A DNA stretch of 64,000 nucleotides. It comes from Oegoconia quadripuncta. Taxonomy: Eukaryota > Arthropoda > Insecta > Lepidoptera > Autostichidae. The stretch covers positions 25,672,618 through 25,736,617 of the forward strand of contig OX438747.1 of the NCBI GenBank assembly GCA_949316235.1. Reading direction: 5' to 3'. Below the pieces are notes generated by a model. The model had not been told where the DNA came from, made no database searches, and worked only from the letters and a program-made list of their open reading frames with translations. A program made the translations under genes and the position numbers. Positions 50,688-62,049 of this stretch are shown here, one piece after another. Position 1 is the first letter of the stretch. Each line of letters starts with the position of its first letter.

Positions 50688-51180
50688 TCTTGGGACGGAT
50701 CAGCCAAGTACCAACTGGCTGCACTCGATTCTGTGGAACGACGCGCCATAAGACTCATAGGCGATGACTCAACGGTCACCGGCAAATTGCAAAGCCTTGA
50801 ACACCGCCGTAGGGTCGCAACGCATGCCTTTCAGTATTTTACAGGATTCATTTCGGTGAGTGTGCGATGGAATTGCACGATCTTATTCCACCGTCCCCTT
50901 TCCATCTTCGGACAACCAGGCGCGGGGGGGGGTTTCCAGCCATATGTTGTCAACATACCGAACATCCGCACTAAGCACTTTGCTTCATCATTTATAATGC
51001 GGACTGCTAAGGTATGGAACTCGTATCTTCGTCGGTTTTTCCCGACACGTACAACCTTGGAATCATCAAGTCTAGAGTGAATAGGCATTTACTGGGTGCG
51101 CGTGATACTTCTTCGGCTACATCGTCACTTTCCATCAGGTGAGATTGTAGTCAAACGCGAAACCAGTTTTTAATAAAAAA
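50688..51180 (+). pseudogene. LINE reverse transcriptase C-terminus, same family as 15005
   Basis: Frames encode SAKYQLAALDSVERRAIRLI then KLQSLEHRRRVAT, frameshifts, NIPNIRTKHFASSFIMRTAK and VWNS. It ends in CATCAGGTGAGATTGTAGTC and an A-rich tail. At least two frameshifts relative to 15255-15653. Confidence 0.8.
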
Positions 51181-51196
51181 AATCTTTTAGTCAGTT

Positions 51197-51484
51197 ACAA
51201 CCATATTATTTAAGTCTGCCGGCAACTAGTAATCGTTTAATGAGGGCTGGCACCACGCTGGCCCAATACGGGTTGGGGATTTCACATGTCTTAGAATTTT
51301 ATTTGTCTGACATGCAGGTTCTTGCAACTAGTAATGTTGCCAGCATTTTTGTGTTCCGCTTGCTTGGAATAAGATTGCCAGTTTTCCAAATAATTTGAGA
51401 ATCCGGATGAGCATGCTTCCTTATCTTCACTTAACATCAGGTGTGGTTGAAATCGAGCGCTAACCAGATCTGCACAAAAAAAAC
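51197..51484 (+). mobile_element. SINE C with nested SINE D fragment
   Basis: ACCATATTATTTAAGTCTGC is SINE C. 51240-51330 (CACCACGCTGGCCCAATACG, GACATGCAGGTTCTTGC) is a SINE D piece. 51345-51484 (TGTTGCCAGCATTTTTGTGT to CACAAAAAAAA) resumes SINE C. Confidence 0.6.
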
Positions 51485-51777
51485 TGTTTTTTTTTTTCCG
51501 ACGTTATTTACTTTTCACTTTAAAATAGTCCCTAATTTGGAAACACTTTAAACGTTTAAACTGCTTCTAAAGGAATATTATTTATCTCTTTAATGAATTG
51601 TATATACTGTTATATATATTTGTGTAATTTATTATTGTATTTATTTATATGGTTTGTTTATTTTATTAAGTGTTTAGTCTTTGTATGTTTTCTATCGTCT
51701 ATGTACCTGCTGATATTTAAAGTTATTCGCCTTTTACTTTGCACTATCCAACTACTTATTAAAAAGCTTCTTTAACT

Positions 51778-51893
51778 GAGGTTGTCTGGAAGAAATCGCT
51801 ATCAGCGATAAGACCGCCTTTGTACATTAGTTAAATGTTCTTTGTATTTTATTTTTGTGTGCAATAATGAATTTAATAATAATAATAATAAGG
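51778..51893 (+). mobile_element. LINE 3' UTR end (GATAAGACCGCC type)
   Basis: GGTTGTCTGGAAGAAATCGC, TATCAGCGATAAGACCGCCT and TGTGTGCAATAATGAATTTAATAATAATAA. A diverged member of the family at 1 and 22951. Confidence 0.55.
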
Positions 51894-52693
51894 CCGGAAT
51901 AGTAGGCTGTATCATCATTAGTTATGCTAAATAAAAACTGCTTAAATTGGCGATTTATGAAAATCTGCTCGTATATGCCCCAATGCGTTTGAATTGCCCA
52001 AGTCATTTAACGTGTCAACGTAAACACGCGTAATTTACACTGTGTCATTTGTCATTCGAATCTGAAAATAGGCATCAATACTACCAATGTATCCTGTGCA
52101 TTATAGGTAAGTAGACAGAAATAGCTGAACTGGAGGGGTGATTAGAGATGCCCAGTGCCCACGCTTATTTGTACTATTGAACAATCAATTCAACTGTTTT
52201 ATTCATAGAGTTGTGAAAGACTTTTAATCTGGCTCATGACTCATTACATACTCCGCTTTTTTTATTTTAGTACTGTTTTCCTTTTGTCACCTAAATTGAT
52301 AGTGACGTCATATTTATTCTAAATGATTTAAATATGCAAAGAAAATGTTTTTAGAACGGCGATCTAAATCCACATCATAAATTGCAAAACCAATAACGTT
52401 TAAAACTCAGGAGCTGAAATTCAAGCAGCTTGGTGAACGAACACTGAGAAAGTGCCAGCGGTACGATTTTTGAGTTGTTCGCTTTTGAATGAGCCTGCGA
52501 AAATTACAAATTTAAATTCGCATTTCAAAAGTTCGCATTTTCGGAAAGTGACATCATTCGTATTCCCGACGAGATCTAACTCGTTTTCGAATCCGAGCTA
52601 TCGAAAGTGTGTCACTATTGGTTAGTATATTGAGTTATATTCCATTTTATCTTCAGAAAATACCGCTCCTTGTAGTCATTCAAGTTCTTGTAA
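51894..52693. other. Unassigned stretch
   Basis: No gene or repeat family is recognised. One of the longer runs of possible unique DNA in this half of the window. Confidence 0.35.
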
Positions 52694-53041
52694 AGGTCTT
52701 AGCTTACGTGACGTGTTTATTCTCGTGCCGGACGGAACGGGACGATTTTTTGACATTGTTGCATTTAAAAACATAGCAATAAAATACACGTGGCGAGAAA
52801 CACGGGCGGAACGGGACGGCAATAGAAAAAACATCGTTATGGCATCTTCTTCATCTAATGCTACGGCAACCATTGCTAGTTTTTCAAAAGTAAAATCGAA
52901 CATTTTGTGCTGAAATATGGTTGCAGCACTAGCACGACTATCGTTGAACACCGTCACTGTACGTATGTTTTAAAACCACTTTCACATTAGGAACTATACC
53001 CGTCCCGTCCGAGAAATTACCCGTCACGTATGCTAAGACCT
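52694..53041. mobile_element. PIF/Harbinger-type MITE with TAA target duplication
   Basis: AGGTCTTAGCTTACGTGACG at the left and CGTCACGTATGCTAAGACCT at the right are inverted repeats with one mismatch. The imperfect pairing continues inward (CGGACGGAACGGGACG against CGTCCCGTCCGAG). TAA occurs at 52691-52693 and 53042-53044. A 3-bp TAA/TTA duplication is the hallmark of PIF/Harbinger. 348 bp with no transposase. Confidence 0.8.
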
Positions 53042-53227
53042 TAATTCAGCTTTGGAATGGCTCATAAATGCGGAATAACAGAGCAATAGGAAATAAAGTC
53101 GCAAGTGGACTTTAATCCGATCGTGATTTCACCCCTACATTGGATTACTGTGAAAATTACGACAAGACATTGGATGATTAAATGAGTAAATATAATTTCT
53201 GCTAGCGATCTATGCTAAGCTGAAATA

Positions 53228-53440
53228 GTGTTCAAAGATCTAATTCGCTCCTTTCCCACCTCTAGCGACAGGATCTCGCCAATTCGGTACAAAAGTACCC
53301 GCGAGGCTATTCTTGTCTCATCAGCTCCCATTATCCAATCAAGACAAAGTGGAGGATCAAATGATGCTAATTTGCGTGTTTATTGTCGTGAATGTGAAGG
53401 GCCTTTGTGCATACGCACTTATTATCTAGCTACTTTGTAA
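53228..53440 (+). CDS. Unassigned 70-codon frame with a CxxC..C motif, doubtful
   Basis: It ends RVYCRECEGPLCIRTYYLAT, reminiscent of C-terminal cysteine motifs of some DNA transposases such as piggyBac-like proteins, but too short to decide. The upstream frame has no recognisable domain. Confidence 0.2.
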   Translation: MFKDLIRSFPTSSDRISPIRYKSTREAILVSSAPIIQSRQSGGSNDANLRVYCRECEGPLCIRTYYLATL

Positions 53441-53696
53441 ATTTCATCTCAAAATCCTTGACAAATAGAGTTAAGGCTTGATGAGATGACCACCACCGCA
53501 GTTTACTGTTAGATATAACTCTTCACAGCATTATTTGCACCGATTTCGGTTGAAAGCGGATTGGCAATTGTAGATTGATCTCAAGGAAAGATGGTAAGAT
53601 GAGGTCGGCACCAATATTCACTGTGTGATTGGACGTCCTACGCTGATGCCCTTTTTCAAGCTATGTGCCCTGCTCACTACCACATCCACTTACTAA

Positions 53697-53792
53697 TATC
53701 ATCATCATATCATCACAGGCCATCCAATGCTGAACATAGGCCTCCCCCAGAAATTTCCAGAGCGACCGGTTGGAAACAAGGGGAAAGGCTCT
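53697..53792 (+). mobile_element. LINE or SINE 3' end fragment (CATAGGCCTCCCCC type)
   Basis: ATCATCATATCATCACAGGC, GCTGAACATAGGCCTCCCCC and GAGCGACCGGTTGGAAAC. I know this as a common lepidopteran dispersed repeat; no second copy is in the window. Confidence 0.45.
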
Positions 53793-54896
53793 TTGCTAAT
53801 AATAATACATAATTTAAATTTAATACATAATTTTAAATTTTAAATTAATACATATATAATGGAGGCTATTTAATTGTTTAATATTAATTGATCCTATGTT
53901 ACTTTTATTGTTTAGCGGATATAATTTATTCTGCAGTTCATTAAATTTCACGACTATTTTAACATGACTACCATATTTGTATGCCAATTTTGCTGATCAC
54001 AGAGATCCTATTTATGAGTTAATGTATCATAATAACCTGTACACCCGTGTATCACAAATAAATAAATGATTAATTGATTGATTGATTGCTATATTTGATT
54101 AAAATCGGTTAAGCCGTTTCGAAAATATTTAGCTTATACAACAGTTTTTTGGTGTACGTAAGTAATATCATATTTATGTACAACATCTGCATCTGGAACA
54201 CGTATTATATGTCAAGTATTCTAAATTTAAAATAAGCTATTAAAGCCCAAACGGAGCTAAATTTGCATTAAGTAGTTGTAGAGCTAAATTTGGAACGTCA
54301 AAATGTAAACAAAAACTTCTATTAAAAATGGTTTGGAAAAAAACAAGGCTGTACAAGGCCTGACTTCCTTGGTTCAAGGAGTTTTTAATAAAATTTGACA
54401 CATCAAAGAGACTTTATTCCTATGAAAAACATTTACAAATAAAACTTGGCTGTACGTCAAAGGGGATCAAGCAGTGTCTTATGGCACGGACTGCATATTG
54501 AATTCTGAGCGAAATGAAGAATCCTGAATGAAGCGAAAGATTCAAGTCTGCCCAAGGCTACGACACTTTATCCCTGAGCTCCTCGGGGTATGCTCCTCGT
54601 GGCCTTGGCCCCTTGACATAAGACATTGCTTTATCCCCTTAGTGCTTAATCTACTATTAAGTAGCTTGAAACACAGATGGTTTATTTTATCTGCATGATA
54701 TAGGTAGTCATTTGTTTTCTCGAGGGTTTTCAATAAATTTTATTATATGTCGTAGATAGCGATAAATTAGCGATAGAATTCATTAATCGAGCGGTCACCT
54801 GACTATCATAGTTCGGGGTTAATGTGAAGTGGGCCTGGTGGCGCTGGTATCGCCGGAAATGGCGCGGTGACGACGTTAACAGTTATATTAGGTCTT
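53793..54896. other. Unassigned stretch
   Basis: AT-rich, with short (TTGA)n at 54065-54085 and TCATTTGTTTTCTCGAGGGT at 54711, which recurs at 17245 and 47620. A dispersed ATCGGTTAAGCCGTTTCGAA lies at 54104. No gene is recognised. Confidence 0.35.
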
Positions 54897-55191
54897 CACA
54901 TCGAAAATGGGACACACTTTGCTACCAGCCGTCGAAGGAGTCGGCCACCACTGGACATCAACGACCATGAGGGACTCTGATTACCTACTACCATCGACGC
55001 TTGAAGAATCCGGTGAGTCGTTACTGAATAAGAGTTTGATTATGGAATTTGAGCAAGGAGGAACTATAGACAAGGTACGGCTGACTTCCACAGGGTGCAC
55101 GCGGGGGCCAAGTTGTATGGCACGAGGGGCGTGCACATGTTTTCTCTTCAACAGAAATCATCTCAGGTTCCATGATCATAATCGAATGTGA
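54897..55191 (+). CDS. Unassigned 94-codon open frame, possible exon
   Basis: The ATG at 54907 opens a frame with a balanced residue mix (HHWTSTTMRDSDYLLPSTLE, EFEQGGTIDKVRL). A donor-like GGTGAGTC occurs at 55012 within it. No domain is recognised and no other copy is in the window, so this is one of few candidates for single-copy coding DNA here. Expression evidence would be needed. Confidence 0.2.
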
Positions 55192-56160
55192 ATACGTTGA
55201 CTATTCGCCTATAGTAGTTTGCAATAATATCGCCTTTGCCCGAGCCACCCTTTACCACGCGACTGGCACCGTCTCGGTCACTAACAACGCCCACCCCCTC
55301 ACCCATCTCCGACATATATTTTATTTATTTATTCGCTTGGTAACCTTGAAAATCAATTTCAATCTCTTGCGCAATTCTAGTCAGCTTATTATATTCGATG
55401 AAGTAATGTCGGCCACCCAGTACTGACAGAGGAACTAGATGAGCTAATATGAACTGATGGACAGAAATTGTTCATCCGGACTTAGTGTGATCCTAGTGTG
55501 CAATATTCAACGATACTCTGTCCGACTAGTTTATGAATCCTGCAACCGTTAAGAGCATTTGTATACAGGGTGAAATGTAATTCGTGTAATTCCTGTTTAC
55601 TGGTAACTCCACTCCTGATTACGAACAACTTTCCACCAGGAATCATAGCCGAATTCGATCAAAAAATTTTCGATTACCCATACAAAAACCATTTTGAAAC
55701 CACCTTTAAGTGTGGAAGTCCAACAACTTTCGGCTGAATTGTATCTAATGTACCTACCTAATTTCTAATAAGTATTAATTTATTTTTGACCTTTATTTAA
55801 TTTTTTAACATATTCATATAATAATATTACCCTCCTTTCTGAGCTAATCGGGTAATAAACCATTAGGCTTATAAACTAATAATTTCGAATTAGAACCATC
55901 CCATAAACAACTTCACACAGTAAGCGCACGTTGAGAGCAGGAAGTGCTTTGTGAAGCGTTGGATAGATAGGTGTACTTAATAATATAGGTAACCTATTTA
56001 TGTCACCTGGCGGCCTCAACCGGCCCCGTGCCGGCCCCGCTCCCTACACAAGTGACACTGTTACGTAGTAAGGTAGTACAGACATTCCCTTTGTAACAAG
56101 CTCTACATCAATGTAAGAAATTATTTTATAGACTAACAATAAATAAATATTTCGGACACT
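55192..56160. other. Unassigned stretch
   Basis: No gene or repeat family is recognised apart from a SINE A tail scrap (AAATAAATATTTCGGACACT) at 56140. Confidence 0.35.
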
Positions 56161-56262
56161 TACAGATAGATAGATAGATAAAAACATATATTCACTGCAC
56201 AGTACATACAACCAAAATACAAGAACAGCAATTATAAACCCTATGTAATCAACAAATAGAAT
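56161..56262 (-). mobile_element. LINE 3' end scrap with (GATA)n
   Basis: ACAGATAGATAGATAGATAA at 56161 with a following AT-rich UTR-like stretch suggests a minus-strand LINE with an (ATCT)n tail, like 45300. Confidence 0.3.
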
Positions 56263-56720
56263 AAATAAATGAATTTTTTTTTTTTTTTTTTTTTTTTAAT
56301 TAGAATGGGATCGCTCTTGACCTTAATCTGGACTAATGTCGAGATAAGGTCTACGATGGAACGAGCTTTCCCAGAAGATGCCTATTTAACCTGACTTTAA
56401 AGAGCTGCGGGTTATATGCGATTGGAAACACAGACGGAGGCAATGCGTTCCACTCCTTAGCCGTGCGCATGAGAAACGAAGACCTAAAACGCTTGGTCCT
56501 TATAAATGGCACGTCAACTAAGTGTGGGTGATATCCTGCGGTACGTCTTGAATTTCGATGTGAATAAATGAAAGCTTAATATATTGACGCACACCATACA
56601 AGATTTTCCCAGCGATGGGTTGTACCCACTGTGCACTGAAAGGGCTCTGACTCAGCATATGCTGCAGCACAGATAGTGGTCCATACCACAACGCTGGTTG
56701 TTCTGCCAGTACCACTTACT
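56263..56720 (-). pseudogene. LINE reverse transcriptase C-terminus, related to 15005
   Basis: The minus strand encodes GYHPHLVDVPFIRTKRFRSS then FLMRTAKEWNALPPSVFPIA and LFKVRLNRHLLGK, with poly(A) (the T-run at 56275-56299). It is the same type of C-terminus as 15255-15653 (RTAKAWNSLPASFF) but a diverged family. The upstream part to 56720 has no clear frame. Confidence 0.75.
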
Positions 56721-56744
56721 GAAAAACACACGCAACATTTCTGT

Positions 56745-56960
56745 ATAGCAATCATCTGTAGTCCCTAACTAAGCAAAGCTTGTACTATGGATGCTAGATG
56801 ACGGATAAACATACATAAATATTTATTTAAACATCAATGACTCGGGAATAAACGTTCGTATTCATCATACAAACATTTACCCGTCGCGGAATTTGAACCT
56901 GCAACTGTTGGTATCGCTGATAGAGTCACAATCAACTACATCAAACAGTTGTCGTAAGAA
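56745..56960 (-). mobile_element. SINE A, diverged copy
   Basis: Reverse strand GACAACTGTTTGATGTAGTT, GTTGCAGGTTCAAATTCCGC and the standard body. Both promoter boxes are mutated. Confidence 0.75.
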
Positions 56961-57837
56961 CAATTTATTATGAACGCCATAATACGTTACAAAAACAAAG
57001 AAGTATTAAATAGTTAAAAGAAATACAAGTTATAAATAAAATGCGCACAATGCTGTTACATGTTGCGCGTGCGCAAAAGGGTTAGCACTCAGCTCACGCG
57101 GCGATGAATCGCAGCGCTGGTTTTCTTTGCTCCCAAATGCCCAGTGCCAGTATTGGGTAACAAGTCTATGACAAATAACAAAATAAACTTATCGACTACA
57201 AATTACCTAAATAAATATTAGATTATTTAAAAACTAAAAAATCCGACTTATCCGATTCATCGTTGGAAACATGGTAAATATTTTGCCCAAATCTATGTTA
57301 TTTTAGAGAAATAGTTGTAACTAATTTATAAGAAAGTCATTTAAAAGATATATTCTTTAATTTAATACTTAACTTTATATTATTTCAATTTTACATCGCG
57401 CTGTGAGTGGCTGTAGAGAAAGTTGGAACATGGTTCAATAGAAATTTGAAAATAGAAAGTTTTTTTTTATTTGACAGCTGTCAGTTGAAAACGATTCTCC
57501 CTAGGGCTGAAAAGTATTACTTTCAACCGGCTCCTTAGGCAATCAAACCTACTTTCCGAGTATGTGTAATGAAAAGTTGCATAATAATAAAAATTAAAAA
57601 TTATTATTATTATGATAAAAACTGCCACTTTTTTATAATCGTGAAAAATAAAACTCCATCAATGCTATTTAGGTATTATTTATAATTAGCTAATAGGCTT
57701 CTCGAATGTCAGAGCTCGTATGTTTTTTGATCGATGAAACCTTAGTTCATCCAATGGCCCTCATCGAATGAATTACTGGGCGGAATAAACCCTCTTTAAT
57801 TTTTGATTTGTGTCGCACTTGTACCTATGATTCCCCT
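56961..57837. other. Unassigned stretch
   Basis: TGACAGCTGTCAGTTGAAAA at 57472 is a short palindrome. No gene or repeat family is recognised. Confidence 0.35.
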
Positions 57838-58078
57838 CGGGTAATAGCTGAAAATCAGTGTTTTGTTCTTTGAACAATCTCACACATTGAGCTGTGACCC
57901 ATTTGTCCTGCTGCAGCACACATATGCTTTAGTTATAAGTTGTTAATAGACATATTCTGTAGTTATACCTACCTACATTATAAGTTTTATAAAAATTCTT
58001 ACAAAACTTAATGTAAGTGTGTGACTGGAGTAACAAATAAACGCTTTATGTATCTATATATCTATCTTAAGTCAAGTG
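57838..58078 (+). mobile_element. Probable LINE 3' UTR with (ATCT)n tail
   Basis: GGTAATAGCTGAAAATCAGT is shared with 44449. The element ends GTGTGACTGGAGTAACAAAT then TATCTATATATCTATC. No coding part is recognised. Confidence 0.45.
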
Positions 58079-58139
58079 ATGTTTAAGAACGAAATTTTAA
58101 AGTTGGTTTACAAATGAACGGTTGATATATTCCTGTGGT

Positions 58140-58250
58140 ACAGTGTGTAATAGTTACTCTGTCGTTGCGTGCGGGGTTGCGGCGGGTCGGGTGGTGTGTG
58201 TGACGCGGTCGGCGCGCCACGTGCGCACGCGCCTCGCCGCGTGACTGTAA
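58140..58250. promoter_or_regulatory. GC-rich patch with CACGTG, possible promoter
   Basis: GTTGCGTGCGGGGTTGCGGC and CGGTCGGCGCGCCACGTGCG stand out from the AT-rich surroundings, with an E-box CACGTG. Frames across it on both strands are compositional. Promoter or first-exon status is inference only. Confidence 0.2.
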
Positions 58251-58401
58251 CTCAAATAATAACCACAATTTACAGGTATTTATACCGACAATTAACCTCA
58301 TCAACAACCTCACACGTCCCCACTGTTGAGGAACACGCCCCTCATTTTAAGTATACATTTCATTAGGTATTTCATACTGCCTTAACCCACCGAGAGTTTT
58401 T

Positions 58402-58636
58402 TTTTATGGTTATTCGGATACGCTTGACCACAATCTCACCTGATGGGAAGTGACGATGTGGCAGAAGATGAAGCACGCGATCTCAGTAGATGCCTATTCA
58501 CCCTCCTCTTGAAGATCCCAAGATTATAGGATTCAGGAAAGACTGACGCCGGAAGGGAATTCCATACCTTGGCTGTTCGGATTATGAATATCATTCGAAC
58601 CGCTTAGTGCGAATGTTTGGTATGTTAACTACATAC
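58402..58636 (-). pseudogene. LINE C-terminus and tail, same family as 15005
   Basis: The minus strand has AACATACCAAACATTCGCAC (NIPNIR), then GAACAGCCAAGGTATGGAAT, ATCTTCAAGAGGAGGGTGAA and CATCAGGTGAGATTGTGGTC with an A-tail. The frame is broken by small indels. Confidence 0.75.
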
Positions 58637-58725
58637 ATACTAGAGTGCTGTTAGAATGGCTAAGTTTTGGTCCAATAATATTTGAAACTTGCCTCGACTC
58701 GAAAAGAAGAAGAAGATAATGATTT
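58637..58725 (+). mobile_element. LINE tail, same family as 50300
   Basis: AGAGTGCTGTTAGAATGGCT and TTTGAAACTTGCCTCGACTC then GAAAAGAAGAAGAAG match the tail at 50395-50465. Confidence 0.65.
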
Positions 58726-58839
58726 GCCTGCCCCCAAGATACTACATGCAATAATGCACATGATGGAGGACAAAAAAAAACGTCGTCTATGCGGTGCCTC
58801 ATATTGTTTTAGAATTACTATTTACACGCCTTGTATAAA

Positions 58840-59100
58840 TAAATAAATATCCTTGGACATGCATACAGCGTCATCTAGTTCCTAACTTAGCAAGCAATTA
58901 CGAATACCAGATGGCTGATATAGATACTACACGAATACATTTTTTTTAATATACCTATTACGTTATAAATGTGAACAATCTTAATTCGGTACCACATGTC
59001 CGTACTCATGCTACAAACATGCCCCTAGAGGGATTCGAACCCGCGACTTTTAGACATAGCGGTCAGTCTCTTACTACTACATAAAACTGGTTGTCATGTA
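58840..59100 (-). mobile_element. SINE B, diverged copy
   Basis: GCATACAGCGTCATCTAGTT at the tail side; the head side has GGGATTCGAACCCGCGACTT and ACTACATAAAACTGGTTGTC. Confidence 0.75.
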
Positions 59101-59204
59101 GGTATACATTAAAATAAATAAACAAATACTTACATGCCTTTGGTTGCTCTGAAATGCCTTGAAAAAGATTCCTTTTCCGTTTACCGTGGAAATGATATGA
59201 ACAA

Positions 59205-59390
59205 CCAAAGGAGAAGAATCATCTTCCTAACCTATTGGAGTTATTTGGCATTATTTGAGCCGAACTTCTTGAACTTATCAAAATAGCTGAACACTGGAAC
59301 GTGCCTTCTTAAACATTATGGAGAGGATGCAAAGCGACACAATGTGTTGGAGGGCCCAATGCAAGCCCTGCGCGGTCGCGCTCCAATTCC
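59205..59390 (+). repeat. Dispersed repeat, partner of 10060-10343
   Basis: AAGAATCATCTTCCTAACCT to ATTATGGAGAGGATGCAAAG and GTTGGAGGGCCCAATGCAAG. After about 59390 the similarity stops. Confidence 0.5.
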
Positions 59391-59635
59391 CTCACTTTCC
59401 CGTGGCGGTTGCGCTGCGTATACGCACCTCCACATTTTACATTAGTCTTATTCTTACAAATGCCTTCATTATAAATATCGACACAAGCTATTTCGTACGT
59501 TTCTATTTCCTTCGAAACAGTTCGCTGCTCTATTTACGTAACATCCTGTATTTATTCATCGAATAAAAATACTTGGAACGATTTTTTTTTTGTTGCGTGG
59601 TCGAGAAACTTTTTTGTATGCACTTATAATAGATT

Positions 59636-59955
59636 AAATGCAAAAATTGCCATGTACCACCTTACCTACAGTCATAATAAGAAATTATTACAAGATTTTC
59701 TTCAAAATTTGACCTACGAGGATACAGAGAAGTTATTGAGTGTCTTGAAGTAATCTTTAAGCATAGATTTCTACTTTATTTATAGATTTTTAGCATATAT
59801 CTATATGATTATATTATTTTAAGTCATAGAAGCTTTGCCTGAAACACAGGATTTTCCTAATTCAGGCACTGCAAGTTGCAATTAAGTATTATTATATAGA
59901 TTATATGTTTTAATGTACCATAAGAATTAATAAATAAATATATAGAATTTAAACT
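59636..59955 (+). mobile_element. LINE 3' end (TEKLL family)
   Basis: Codons 59654-59749 read YHLTYSHNKKLLQDFLQNLT then YEDTEKLLSVLK and stop. The UTR has TTGCCTGAAACACAGGATTT and ends in AATAAATAAATA. It is aligned with 1886-2535 and 30130-30612 but lacks the CA tract. Confidence 0.65.
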
Positions 59956-60336
59956 TTGATTTGCCTGAAAATTCCAACCCCAACTAATTTCGTCTGTCAT
60001 CACATCGATTGCTTTTGGAAATTCGTCCAATTATTCCGCTCAGCGATGCGCGAGTGGTGACTCATAAATAAATAAGTGACCACTCGGTGCGTGGAATCAA
60101 TAACCATAACTAGGTATCCGTGTCAGGGCTGCCGGCGTGGGTCATTACCCTGTCGAGCCAAAGGTTCGGGCACACTGGACTTTTCAGGTTTCTCTAGGAT
60201 TTTTCTGAATTGACTTTGGAAAGGTCATTGTCTGTTATTGGAACCAGTGAGGCCTGGTAACGATGGGACATTTTGATTCTAATAAACGACTTACCTCGAT
60301 TTTTAGAAATTTGATTTTCTTTTACTATCCATCTTT
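59956..60336. other. Unassigned stretch
   Basis: No gene or repeat family is recognised. Confidence 0.35.
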
Positions 60337-60600
60337 GACGACCTGTTTGGTGTAGTGGTTAGCAACTCTGACCACTATACCAAAAGGTTGCGGGTTCGAA
60401 TCCCGCCAGGGACATATTGTTTGTGTGATGAATACGGACATGTGTACCCGAGTTATTGATGTTTACATTTATAATAAGTATTTATTTACAAAAGAAAAAT
60501 ATTTATGTAGCATATCAACCATCTGGTATTCACAACACAAGCCAATAGTTGCTTACTGTGGAACTAGATGGTGCTGTGTGTATGCCTAAGGATATTTATT
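60337..60600 (+). mobile_element. SINE B, full-length copy
   Basis: GACGACCTGTTTGGTGTAGT (A box), GGTTGCGGGTTCGAATCCCG (B box), GTGTACCCGAGTTATTGATG, CACAACACAAGCCAATAGTT and ACTAGATGGTGCTGTGTGTA to (TTTA)n. Plus-strand reference for the family. Confidence 0.85.
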
Positions 60601-61839
60601 TATTATTATTATTATCTCTTTTAGTGGATTTTGCTAATAATATGCAAGAGTTATGTAATCTAATATATCAGCCTACCTAGAGATCGTGACGATTATAGAA
60701 ATATCCTCACATAATTACTGTTACAAAATCCGCTTTAGGAATGATTAGCAACACTGGACAGAGGCCCTCTGTTTATGTAAGCAGAACCTTAAATTTTTGA
60801 CCTTTGTTTTGTAATGTGCGGAATGTATCGGGCCACAAATGTGGCTGATGAAAGACAGAATACCAAACTGTAAGTAACAGGTATAAATGACGAAGATAAG
60901 ACTGGTTAAGATAAGATATATGTTTTTGGGAGTTTTGGGAGGAATAAGTTACCGTGGTATGGACCATGAAGAAGAGTATGATAAGATGATAGAAGAATAT
61001 GAAGATGATAAGATGTGTAGAGATAGGAATAGATCAAAATGGTCACTTAAATAAAGAATATCGGTAAGAAATGAGTGATTCTTGACTGAATAGTGGGACA
61101 CGGAACAAGAGACCGTATTGTGCCGACCCCATGTATTCTAACTAAAGCCCTACCACAGATGATAAAGGACAATAGAGTTAATGTCGAGTTTAGATCATTT
61201 CTTTCCATATGTGCTTACAATTTTGCTCAATAAGTTGCTTTATTTTTATACACGCAATTTCCCTTCTGTGAGTACCAATCAGGGTATTAGATTGACTGTG
61301 TTAAAATACACACACATGCACATCAACAGCCTGTAAAGATTCACTACTGGACAAGACTGGATATAAACCCTCCCAGTCAAAGGTTTGCGTCGCTTTCACA
61401 AAACACACTGCTTTGAAAGTTCGGACTCTAGAACCCGTACCTACTAATCTACAATGAGAACCCTTCCCTTGTTTATGTAATCTGACGTATATAGACACAA
61501 AATATGTACGGTTTCTTACTATAAGAATGTTGTAATTGTCCGTACGATACAGTTGCGTGGTTTTCACATAACATTGCACATGTAAATAAGTACGTACATG
61601 AAGTAAACAAACGTGCGCTGTGCCATTGTTTAACCACAAAGTATTTCTAACATGAACAATGAGTCAATTTTGACCAACGTATATAATCATAGTGGTGATC
61701 AACTGAAGGGGTTAGGTACCTAAAACCAGCCCAAATCCAAAACTTAACAAGAGTATTAATAAATATTGATTCCATTTCTGGAAAAAGAAAATTTTAAAAC
61801 CTCCCGAGTAATCAAATGATAATGTCGCCTAGACAGACG
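60601..61839. other. Unassigned stretch
   Basis: No gene or repeat family is recognised. A minus-strand frame of 112 codons (61301-61639) has no identifiable domain and is treated as chance. This is the longest run in the window with no assigned repeat. Confidence 0.35.
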
Positions 61840-62010
61840 AAACCAACTATGTTAAACGCTAAATATCGTCGGTACGGCTTAACCGATTTCCATGAAACAA
61901 GGCTAGCAACTCTTGTTTAGTGTTCAATATTAAAAACCGCTCTGAAATCGGACCATGCATTACTGAGATACATCCGGACAAAAATACATAACACCTGCCT
62001 ACAGGCCTAC
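61840..62010 (+). repeat. Dispersed AAACGGCTTAACCGATTT repeat
   Basis: CCAACTATGTTAAACGCTAA, GGCTTAACCGATTTCCATGA and CATGCATTACTGAGATACAT then CCGGACAAAAATACATAACA. Confidence 0.6.
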
Positions 62011-62049
62011 ATGATGATTAGTCTGACAAATGCTTCAAACCGCACTTTT

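Noticed and set aside
55172..55426. 84-codon frame as a gene
   Set aside because: No domain, and the composition falls back to AT-rich in its second half.
61301..61639. 112-codon minus-strand frame
   Set aside because: No domain, no repeat copy and no exon signals; consistent with chance.
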